DNA from: Fratercula arctica
Taxonomy: Eukaryota > Chordata > Aves > Charadriiformes > Alcidae
Reading direction: 5' to 3'
NCBI GenBank assembly: GCA_947846985.1
Contig: CANTUZ010000001.1
Coordinates: 33,814,727-33,878,726 of the forward strand
DNA: 64,000 bases
Part shown: positions 12,101 through 24,100 of the stretch, one piece after another
Numbering within the stretch: the stretch's first letter is position 1
Layout: the number at the start of each line of letters is the position of its first letter
Translations under genes and position numbers: made by a program
Notes under the pieces: generated by a model
What the model was told of the DNA's origin: nothing
Database searches by the model: none
Seen by the model: the letters and a program-made list of their open reading frames with translations, nothing else

Positions 12101-15100
12101 ATCAGCAATTTTTAATACATGAAGATTCATCAGAGCTGGCAGGGGAGGATGGAGTCACTAATAGGTTGACACAAACCTATTCCACCCATGCTGTGAAGCA
12201 TCTCTAATACAAACCTCTTCTCCCCAATACGTTTTGCAGAGCTGAAAAAACACTAGTGCTACAGCAGAGGGGTTCCATGACTCTTCAAAGAAACATTTTC
12301 ACAGTTTCACATTTAGTTAAGTCTATTAATCAGGGAAAAAAAAAATAATCAAAAGAATCCAAGAATATTTCTGACATAGCCACAAACGTGGTTAAATGTA
12401 AGTGTTGTTAGTACTTGTATACTTGCCTTCCTGTAAAAATAACTCACTCTCCTCCCAAAAGTGCAAATCTGGGAATGACCCCACAGTTGTTACCCTGGCG
12501 GTGGTTTGGAGTTGTTGATTTTGCAGGTAAGAGGTCGCTTCTATGACCAACCGGCCCTTCTTTCTTACCTCTTTGTCCTCCAAAAACCCACAAGCAACTC
12601 CAAGTCCTGCTCAACACCATCATGGGATGACGCAGGTCAATCTCACCCTACTTATGGCCACGGGTGAATTTACAGACGTCAGTGAAATCACTCTTGACTT
12701 ACAGCAGTACAACTGCCTGCAGAGGTGAACCCAAAAATCTCAAACCATTCAACTGGCAGCCAAAAGTGAAGTCCTGCAAGCGCAGATTTGAAGCAAGTTG
12801 GAAATGTAAGGTCATAAATGCTGGATGCAGGCGTCACTTTGGCAGTCATGAATTTGCGGGTGAAGTTGCCTTTAAAGAAGATTGCTAGATTACCGCAAGT
12901 TACCTGTCCCACAGAAGGATCTTAAAATAACGTAAATGAAATAGAAATGCTATGAAAATAAGGGCAAAATCTGTAGCAATTTTATCAGAAGGAGAGAGAG
13001 ATGCAAAATTATTTCCAGAATGTGCTTAGTGCTCTCTTTTTATGATTTAATCTCAGCAATGAGATAGAATTTAACATTTTGATCAAAATGTGATGATATC
13101 CAAAATACACTGTGATATTAATAGATGCTGCAAAGCCATTTGTATTATAGTAGAGGTCTGCCTCCAATTCCTGAAATGGATATTTTTAATTTTCCAATGC
13201 CATGCACCTCATCAGACATTTTAGCATAACGCTAATATTATGCAAGGCAATACTACATATGAAATTTCTGCTTGCTGGTTTACTTACAGAAATATTCCAA
13301 AATAATTATGGAAAGGTCAGATTTGAATGCCTTAATGAATCATATTTGAATCTTATTCAAAAAATCCTTAAATTAGAATTCTATCTGCAGCACAGATAAT
13401 GTCCTTTCCTGCCATTATATTTGCTAACTAGTGCATAATTCCTTGATAATTACTCAATCCTTACATAACAGCAATCTGCCGCTACCAGACAAAATCCTCC
13501 TAAATCTCAGAGGAGTGAGAAAGAGTTCCAGTAACTTAGAATTATTCTTTCAACTTGCAAAGTTATCTTCTTATAAATAACGTAAAGTTCCATATGAAAT
13601 ACTTAGCATGAAGTAAAAAGAGCAATTATGTATGTTCTCTGTCAAAATCCAGCCTAGATACTCTTTGGGTGAAACTAACTCTGACCATCTCATAGTCTTT
13701 TTCTGCATTTGGTAATGATTTATATCTCCTTTAAGTTCCCAGTATGGTGAAGAAGACTTAGATTTGATGTTAGAGCTTAAAAGACAAAAAGTAACCATGT
13801 TCAGATAACTTACACTGCATTTTTTGTTGCTGGGATAATATTTTGCTTCTTCTGCATGACTGTCTCAAACACCTGTTAGAGAAAGTGTCTATAGGTGTAG
13901 CCGGGTCTCTCGTGATGCACATTCAGAATCTCCCCTCTTCTGTCATGAATTTTTGACAAGGATCATCTGTGTGCCCTCCCTTTCTGTGTAATCAAGCTCT
14001 CCGATAGCTTAAAATGAACCTGAAGGATTAAGACTCCTTATCTCTTTCATTGTGTTTAGCGTATGTTCATTTCATGTAAGAGTTTTCACCTCTTAACTAA
14101 CACGTTTTTACACACTGCCTTTGAGGTCAACTTGGGTTGACACAAGAGCTCTGAAAGGTTTCAAGAGGAAGCCCAAATTCTTCCCTACACATTGTGGAAG
14201 GAAAAATACCCATTCTGCCCATGAATAAAATTTACCTCAAGTTGAACTTTTTGTTCTAAGTTCTTGTAAGTTCTCTGCAGCAGCTCTTTTGTGCCAAGAA
14301 CTCCATACCACATCATGTTTTTCGTCCGGCTTCTGAAAACAGGTAAAACAAGATTCACATATTGAAATACAAGCACTGTATCATATTTGTAGGATGAGAA
14401 AAAGTTAAGAAATTCAAATAAGGAGATAAGGAAAAGAAAATAATGGAAATGTCTTGGGTCTGTTACTGACAATTATATTACCTGCACTTTTCAGGGTGCT
14501 CTTCTCGCTTGTTATTAAATTCTAGCGAAATTTTTGCATCTAACCCAATTCCAAAGTAGTTGTTCATGACACATTTTTCTGAATAACCCTCCCTGTTAGA
14601 AGAAAAGAGATAATTAGGTGTACGTTTGTACAGTACCTGTATACACAGCTTTGGCCAACATTGTGGTTGGTCTCAGAACAGACACATCAACCAAGAGACA
14701 TCAAGAGATGTTTCCTCTGAATCTCCCTAAGGAAACCCAAGGGCAGTTGAAGAGACAGATTGGCTGCTAACTACTTTGCAAATGCAAGTTACTTCCCGTA
14801 GGACAAAGAAGAAACTCTAACACACCCCCATCCTAGCACTAGCTCCACCATACCCAAAATTAACAGTGGAATATGAAGAAAGAGCTGCCCTGGGCACAGC
14901 TCTGAGACAGGAGCACCAAAGCGGGCCAAGCATCCAGGCTGCCTTTAGACATGATGGTGCTAGATGTTTGGCTGATGCTGCCTGGCACAGCAGTGCTTTG
15001 TTTTAGGGGAGTTGAGGCCCACCATCCAGATGCCATCCATAAGTCTCTGCCAACGCTCCACCCAGTTCTGGGAAGCAGAGAGAGCTTAGGACACAAAATT

Positions 15101-18100
15101 TCCACCTCACTGCTCTAGTCCTTTAGGGGACACTCTTCTTCTTCCTCCACTATGAAGTGCCCAGACTTACTTCAACATTTTGCTGGTGGCTGAGCTTGTG
15201 TTCAGACCAGTAGTTTGGGCAGGAAAACCCAGCTCTGAAGGACTGCTGGCCTCCTCCCCTCAGAAGCAGTGGGCACGGGGTAAGTGAGCAAACATCTCCT
15301 ATTATTTCTGCTGCTGCAAGACAATTCTGCACTACTTATAATTAAAACGGCACAATCTAACCTGTTTTCAGACCTTGAGGTCTACTGCCAAACGGACAGC
15401 AAAACAGAATTTCATAACGGGGAAAAAAAAAAAATTACAAAAAAAAAGAAAAAAAAAAGCTTAAGAAAAGCAAACTAAAGCAAAACAGTAAATTTGGAAA
15501 AAAAATAATTTCTTACAGTGAATCTGGATCCGGGTCAATAAACGGCGTAGCACCAAACGGATCGATATTTGCTAGCAACATTTTGCTAATAATTGAACTT
15601 CCCGCAATAGAAGCAGCTAGACCAGCCCTCAAACCTGATTTTAAAACAATGAAAAAAATAACAAAAAACCGATTTGTATTTGATAAACAGAGAAACATAC
15701 ATTGTCATAATATAAGCCACATACTGAGAGACAAAATATTCATTCAATCTGGACAGGGAATGACTGTGTTTCTATCTCAGTTTTTACCTATATTGGTTAT
15801 CTTTTCAGGTCTCTGGCTCTCCTGAGCAGAAAGGCAGCTATGCTGCGGTGCGGTGGCTGACTCTTCAGGTACCACCATTGAGAAAGAAAAAAAAAACAAA
15901 GACAATTCAGGATTTCAGGCTATCACTCACTGACTGGCACAGTAACCCAACGGGTGACCTAATACCCAAAAAGACTACCAGAGCTTTTTATTTAACTTAA
16001 TCTTCACCTCCAAACTGTCCATGATTTTTCTTTGGTCTTTTCCTTTGGAAATATTCCTAAAGAATATCCTCACCTGTTTTACAACTGGTAGAGCCATAGT
16101 TTAACTTAACTTAATTTGACTTATATTGAAGTCACTCTGCAAAACACTGTGTAATGCATGTAAACAAAGAAAAGTACTTTCTAAAAGCTTTCACTTAAAT
16201 TGACCTAAAGAAAAATGTAAGCTCAGTTCCATTATGTTTTAGCTATACTAATGAAGTTAATTAAAGCAGTGCTTTACTGCTGCCCCCTAGAATTAATTGC
16301 ATTTGGATAAGAACAGATTGTTTTCAACTGTTAATTGCATTTGGATAAGAACAGACATTTTTCAACTGGTTTTACTGCACAGCAGCTTTGTGCAGTTTCA
16401 GTTATCCATTTCCTGAGAGGTATCTGCAGACACCTCTTATTCAGAGGGTTGAACTTCACACGGCTCTGTCCCTCAGCCCCTTCATGGCCTCCACTGCTTA
16501 GGATGAATGACAGAAGGAGTTGGGAGTCCAGGTGAAAGAAAAATTGGTCATGAGCCGGCAATGTGCACTCGCAGCCCAGAAAGCCAATTGTATCCTGGGC
16601 TGCATAAGAAGAAGTGCGGCCAGCAGGTCGATGGAGGTGATTCGCCCCTTCTGCTCCGCTCTGGTGAGACCCCACCTGGAGTACTGCATCCAGCTCTGGG
16701 ATCCACAGCGCAGGAAAGACATGGGCCTGTTGGAGCGGGTCCAGAGGAGGGTCATGAAAATGGTCAGAGGGCTGGAGCACCTCTCCTGTGAGGACAGGCT
16801 GAGAGAGTTTGGGTTGTTCAGCTTGGAGAAGTGAAGGCTCCAGGCATACCTTACTGAGGCCTTTCAAAATATAGAGGGGGCTTATAAGAAAGACTGAAAG
16901 ACTTTTTACCAAGGACAAGGGGCAACAACTTTAAATTGAAAGAGGGCAGGTTTATATTGGACATTGGGAAGAAATTTTTTGCAATGAGGGTGGTGAAACA
17001 CTGGTACAGGTTGCCCAGAGAAATTGTGGATGCCCCATCATTGCAAGTGTTCAAGGTCACGTTGGACGGGTCTTTGAGCAACCTGATCTAGCGAAAGATG
17101 TGCCTGCACATGGCAGAGGGTTGGACTAGATGATCTCCAGAGGTCCCTTCCAACCCCAAACCACTCTGTGAGTCTATGATTCTAAAATCCTGAACTTAAT
17201 TTTTCATCCTCCAGAAACAAACGCAACACTTCTGCTGCATCTGGTGTCATGACAAGTGATCAGGAATCTTCTATGCTATTTTGCATTTCCTACTATATGA
17301 TACAACACAAAGATGTGTATATCGGTTCAAACAAATACAGGGCTCCTGGCATGAGGTAAAAATTGTTATTTGACAGCAAGCAGAGGAACAGCAGGCCATA
17401 TTAAAGTAGTATAAGGAACAGCAGAATTCAAAGTCATAATTACCTGGGCAGATAATCCTAGTGTTAAGCACTGGGAGGTTTTCCTTGCTTGCAGCCAAAG
17501 CTGGAGCAGAGAAAGAGCCTGTCTGAGAATGGATACCTCGGCTTGTACGTCGATCTGGAGATCTTGGTGCAGTTTTAACTGTGCAGAAGAAGTAAAAGTA
17601 GCAGCACTAATTAGACCTATTATGACATTACCAAATACATCATTTTTCCAGCCCCGAAAATATTTCAAAAGCATTAATTTAATCTGCTACCATTCCATGA
17701 CAAATGTCCTTCCCCCTCACACCACAGTTTGTCTTCTAAATACAGGGAAGAAAACTCAGAAAACAGATCAAGCGACAAGCACAAATTAAAATGAACAAGT
17801 GTGCATGGCATTCAATGTGACGAGTTCCCAACTTACGCTTCAAGCTACCAGCAAGAATTGAATTATATCCACCTTAAAATGTAATAGCATTTAATGCTGT
17901 AAGTAAGCTTCTGATAAACATGTTAATGAAGTAACACAAATTTAAACTTAAATTCAATGTATATTTGCTTATAAATATACCTATATTATAGAGTTCATTA
18001 TTATTTATAACAATTTTAATATTGATAGCTAAGCTTTCTAAGCCACAGGCCATCAAAACACCTAATCAACAGCCATGCTATTTGCTTCAAGCAGCTAAAA

Positions 18101-21100
18101 TGGGCCCCCTGCCTGCCTCAGGTTTCTGAAAACCTCAGACAAAATCTACAGCTGACCTGAAATCTGCAAGGGAAGGGAAAGCCATGTTCAGGCATTTTTG
18201 TCTTCTGCAGTTAAGAGTGATCATGGGCGAGATCAGTTTACCATCATCTTTTCTTCTTCACAAAAAAACCCTAGCAATTCCCAAAGTAATTACAATAACT
18301 TATTCCTTAAAATTCTCTAGAAAATGGATCAACAAAACCTTGTGACAGATAGCAAAGTTGGGCAGCTGATCAAGTTGTTGGTGACCAAAGCAGGTAATGG
18401 CACAGGAAAACGAAGGGGAAGAAAATCAAGGGGAAGGAGAAGGTGTTCACAATGAGGAACCAGTAGCTCAGTGAGGCTGCCTCTCACCCTGGGGCTGCCT
18501 CTGAAGGTGATGAAGGGGGGGCCCCTCAAAACAAAAAAGACATTGAGGTGCTGGAGGGTGTCCAGAGAAGGTCAACGAAGCTGATGATGGGTCTGGAGAA
18601 CAAGTCTTATGAGGAGCAGCTGAGGGAGCTGGGGTTGTTCAGCCTGGAGAAAAGGAGGCTGAGGGGAGACCTTATCACTCTCTACAACTACCTGAAAGGA
18701 GGGTGTAGAGAGCTGGGGGTCGGTCTCTTCTCCCAAGTAACAGGCAATAGGACAAGAGAAAATGGCCTGAAGTTGCACCAGGGGAGGTTTAGATTCGATA
18801 TAAGGAAAAATTTCTTCCCCGAAAGGGTTATTAAGCATTGGAACAGGCTGCCCAGGGAAGTGGTGGAATTGCCATCCCTGGAGGTATTTAAAAGACAGGT
18901 AGACGTGGTGCTTAGAAATATGGTTTAGTGATGTTTTTTGTCAGTGTGAGGTTGATGGTTGAACTAGATGATCTGAAAGGTCCCTTCCAACCTAGGCAAT
19001 TCTATGATTCTAAGAAGGATATGCTTTTCAGAGGGGTGACCCCATGTGCTGTAATTTACTTTCCTGGCAGAACTTGCTTCATGCAGACTGAGAGAATATG
19101 TCAGTGCCTGCTTTAGCCTGGGGAATCACAGAATCACAGAATGGTTCGGGTGGAAGGGACCTTAAAGATCATCTAGTTCCAACCGCCCTGCCATGGGCAG
19201 GGACACCTCCCACTAGAGCAGGTTGCTCAAAGCCTCATCCAGCCTGGCCTTGAACACTTCCAGGGATGGGGCATCCACAGCTTCTCTGAGCAACCTGTTC
19301 CAGTGCCTGACCACCCTCACAGTAAAGAATTTCTTCCTGATACCCAATCTAAATCTGCCCTCTTTCAGTTTGAAACCATGCCCCATGTCCTACCATTACA
19401 CTCCTTGATAGAGTCCCTCCCCACCCTTCCTGTAGGTCCCCTTTAGGTACTGGAAGGCCACTATAAGGTCTCTTCGGAGCCTTCTCTTGTCCAGGCTGAA
19501 CAACCCCAACTCTCTCAGCCTGTCCTCATAGCATAGGTGCTCCAGCCCTCTGATCATCGAAGTTAATCTTTGTGAAATTCATCTTTAGAAGCTCAGAACA
19601 AGAAATTAAATTATTTCAAAGTGATCTGATACATTCCTCTCAAAACCTGAAAACTAATTCTGCAAATATAGAATGACTGGGACTAGCATGAAGAAAGCAG
19701 AATTAGAACACCACCAGGAATGTGGTGGGAAGGATAAAATAGACCCTTCTTTGTGGCAGGAGGGGGAAAGATCAGTTCACATCAATCATGATAACTCAGC
19801 CTGAGAGTAATGTGAGTGTACTGTCTGGACACCCTCATGGAAAGAGAATGCAGAGTGGGAAAATCTAGAGACAAAGGTAATAACAAGAACCAAGTGTTAC
19901 AAATTGTGTTCAAATCAATTCAGGCCAGGATTTGGGCATTCTTTTTTCTTTTAAGTAATGATAACCTAGCACAGAACAGTCAATGAAATGGCAAATTCCT
20001 CACCCTCTTGTATCCCAGGAATAAGATTACACACCTTTCTGGATGACTTCCTTACGTCAAACTGAATTTATCAGATGCAGGACAGGGATAAGCGGGTGAA
20101 ATTTTATGGACTATTTTATATGAAAGGTCTGACCAAGTGGCCTAACAGCTCCTTCTGACTATAACATCTGTGTAAGAGCCTCAGCAATTATCACAAAATG
20201 CTGTAGTATTGCATGATGACAGTATAATACAATGATTTGTGTCTGTGCACAACAAAACACTGCAGCATAAAGTTAAAAAGTTAAAAGAAGGAAAAACTGC
20301 AAGTGATATCTGAAAAGAGTTATTAAATATTTAGATGAAGGTAATTGACATATGGGAAAATATTATCTTCATCAAATGACCAGGAAGACCCTCAAAGGGT
20401 AAAATATAATATTCAAAACAAAATTAGCATTCATCTTTCATAATGCTACTGAAAAATTCACAATGCTATTTACACAGTCTGTTCTCTCTGTACTTGGGAA
20501 CAAGGCAGTTATATTAAATAGGAAAACCAACAGAGCAGCTGCTCTTTATTTGACAGATGAGACTCATGGGGATAACTGCAGTAAAGATAAACTTTTGCTG
20601 TTCATGCTCTGATAAAAACAACAGAGTCCTAATGAATAAAACTGATGTTTCCTTGCAGATAACTGAATTTATGCTTTTTGTCCCTAAACACCTATCTTCC
20701 ACTGACAGCATTAATACACACTCTATTTCACACGTATCAGATGAAGAATAATACAGCTCCCCAATAGATGCAGAAATTGTATCACCACAGAACAAGGGGT
20801 TTATACATATTTCTACACATAGCTATACATAGGTGTATATTTTTATTTTATTACATATTTATGGCAGTAGGATTGGGTCATGCATAGGGCCAGCATCCTC
20901 TATGAGCTACCGTTGAAACCGGACAACCAACAAGGACTGATTCCTATAACCAAGGGAAAAGGAGAGGGGTCAATGAAGAGACATTCACTGGAGAAAGTCT
21001 GGCGTCCATTCCCGGAGACGAGGAAATGTGAGATTCTGAATGAACAGAAGCCCCAAGAGACTAATGTCGTATTTCTAAGGTAGGAGCTACCGACACAGTT

Positions 21101-24100
21101 GCTTCAGAGCAGAGCCCCATCAAGACACCACCTTTTTTCAGGATGTTGGTGTGGCTTAGGGTAACAGAAGGAGAGGTAAATCCCAAACACCTTTGCTTAT
21201 TTTGCCACAGGAAGTTGCTCACCAAATATCTAGAGGATGGGTTTTGCTGTCCACCAGTTAGCACTGTTTCTCCATGACTCGTAGATCGTCTTGAGACCTC
21301 ACCTGCAGTGCATCACTGGCCACTTTGATATGGCAAAGACTGAAATTTCCACCTATAGTAAGAAGCAGCTTTCCTAAAATTACTATGCAGCTTTAGACTC
21401 TTGAATAACCCTGGCACATGAACTACCAGTCAACACAAAATGCAGTATTGATGTTTGTCGTGGAAAACGTACAAACGTGACCTCTGGCTGGATTAGTTTG
21501 ATGCCAAAACCAAGCAAGGAAGGAGGTAAGTGAGGGTCCCGTATAGACATATCATCCTTCCTTCTTCCACTACAGCCACTCACTGGCAAATTTCATACAG
21601 GACACATGAAGGAGAGATTTTACCCTACCATTTGAAAGTGGGAATTAGTACTATGCTATTTCAGGAGATGACTATTCTTTAAATATAATTTTACACACAG
21701 TAAACAAACACTGAATAGCCAAACGGAAAGCTTAGTGACAAAATGGGTTATTACTCTATGAAAATGCTACCTTCCAAGCAAGTTGTTTTACACTCATATC
21801 ATTCAATATTCTGATTGCTTTGTGCAATTATTGAGACAAATAATACAACTGTGTTGTTTCTGTTGTATTTTAAAACCAGCATGGGCTACCCACGCTGTCT
21901 TCCTTTTTTTTGGAGAGTAACCTGCAGAGCCCCACAGTGGCACAGAAAGATGCTCCTACTGGAAAAGAGAAGCCCTTAGACAGCAAGAGCTGACAAAGTC
22001 CATCCGACCAAGGACAGAGCACGTAGTGGGCTCTACACCTTGGAAAGCCAGAGTACATTGGTATAGTGATTGCTATATGGCTTGCTATACAGCAGTCAAT
22101 AGCTGCAAGGAACTAGCTGGATTAATGACCTGTACCACAAGAAATTTTTCACAGGAAGGAGCTCTAGGTTATCAAAGACTTTGCTTCAAACTTCTGTTCT
22201 GGATTAGACAAACAGAGGGCTTGACCTTAGTACTGCCATTTCTCAGGAGACTTCCATGCTCCAGCTTCTACGGTATTCTTTCCTGCTGTTCCATTTCATA
22301 CAGGAGACTTGAATATTCATTCTCTCTGTTCCAATAACTGTCTCCAGGTAAGTTCCCATCAGGGTTTTGTTGTCAATACAATGAATAAATATGTCTGTTT
22401 CACAAAATTTGGAACCCCTTCACAGGAAAGACTGACAGAAATTCCTACAATATGCCCAAAAATGCCTACGACTGAGACATGGTATCGCGACCATTACCTA
22501 GGTTCTAGTCCCTGCTCAGGTTCACGTAGAAAGGCGAGTGTAAACACTGATTAAACGCAGGCACTTCTCTCCCCAGCAAATACCTTCTCAGCTTTGGAAA
22601 TCCATTCCAAAAGACTGTTCATCACATCTCCTCCATTTTTCCCTCCACTTTTATTTATCCAAATCTATTAAAATTTGTGACTAGTTTCCAGTGAAACAAC
22701 ATGCTAGCATTTTTAATTACGGAGCCAACTATGCTCCATAATACAACTATAAGGAGACAGCATAATTTTACATTCTTTTATTCCTAATTTACTCACTTGA
22801 TGGGGATTCAAGTTCCTTTGTATCTTCCTCTTTTTCCTCTTCTTTGGATTCATCCAATTCTTTGCTATATTCTAGTGGGGACTGATTCACTTGTTCTTCA
22901 CTGTGAGCATTCTGCTCATCCACAACTGCTTATTAAAAAAAGACAGAAAGTTTCAAGATCTTTAAAGAAAATTTGCACAAATAGAAAATTAGCTTCTTTT
23001 TTTCTCTAGCTTTAACTTTCAGTTCAAAAATATTAACAAAGGACCTGTATTGCCAATTCAGTGAAAAGGAGTCTAGCCATCTTTTGCCCATTGATGGAGA
23101 TTTACTGCCAGACATTTTCATTTTGTGGAGGATAATAGTTACAAAAGAAACGCATTTGTGTATGTGCACACATGTGTATACATATGTATTCACATATGCA
23201 GACAGTCATCAACAACCAAACAAGCTGCGCTTCTTTCCCTTGCAGCTTGCAATAAGCATATCATTTTATCTACGTAAAAACGTAGAAATCAAGCTTTAAT
23301 AACGAAAATTTATGCTAGTACAGAAAAAAAGCCGCATTGTTATTCTATCAGTAAGGATCAACACGTTGCTGATGTGCACCTTTTTCTGCTTGTTCAATGA
23401 TCTGCCTCACAGCCTTCTTCAAGCTGTTTGCCCTCAGCATTAACTGTTCCCTCGGTTTGAAGAGCTTCTGGGTGGAAGACTTTGAGACACATTCCGCTAA
23501 TTGCTCTTTACTTTCAGACAAGGATTCTTCACTTGAAAACTCCTCTGGTTCTTCTTCCACGATGGGGGGAGTGATGCCTGGGAGAATGGGAGCAGCCTGG
23601 GCCTCTGTGTGAAGAGCCTGAAGCAACAGGTCTAGCTTCTCATTTAACTCGGTGCACTAAGACGAAGTAGAAAAGGGTTTAAAATGGGCACAAACTTGAA
23701 CATAGGAAGTTCCATCTCAACATGAGGAGGAACTTCTTTACTTTGAGGGTGGCAGAGCACTAGAATAGGCTGCCCAGAGAGGTGGCGGGGTCTCCGTCTC
23801 TGGAGACATTCAAAACCCGCCTGGATGTGTTCCTGTGCAACCTGCTCTGGGTGACCCTGCTCTGGCAGGGGGGTTGCACTAGATGTTCTCCAGAGGTCCC
23901 TTCTAACCCCTACCATTCTGTGATTCTGTGAAAATTGTCTGTGTCTAAGTGCCTATGTCATTGTCCATGTAAAACCCAAATTCAGGTTCAATATTTCATA
24001 ATATTAGATTATGAGTAGGTCTGCATGGGTATTTGCAGACTCTGACTCTAAACCCCATTAGCGCAATTGTAACATTATATTATTATATTAACATCATTAC

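Larger units (their letters stand above)
15635..17443. other. DGKH intron o-n
   Basis: It contains a 38-bp tandem duplication (16293-16368) and a 700-bp plus-strand CR1 (16485-17184). Confidence 0.75.
17579..22796. other. DGKH intron n-m
   Basis: This 5.2-kb intron holds two tail-to-tail CR1 copies (18518-19558). The flanks (19560-22796) are AT-rich with short frames of no known family. Confidence 0.7.
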
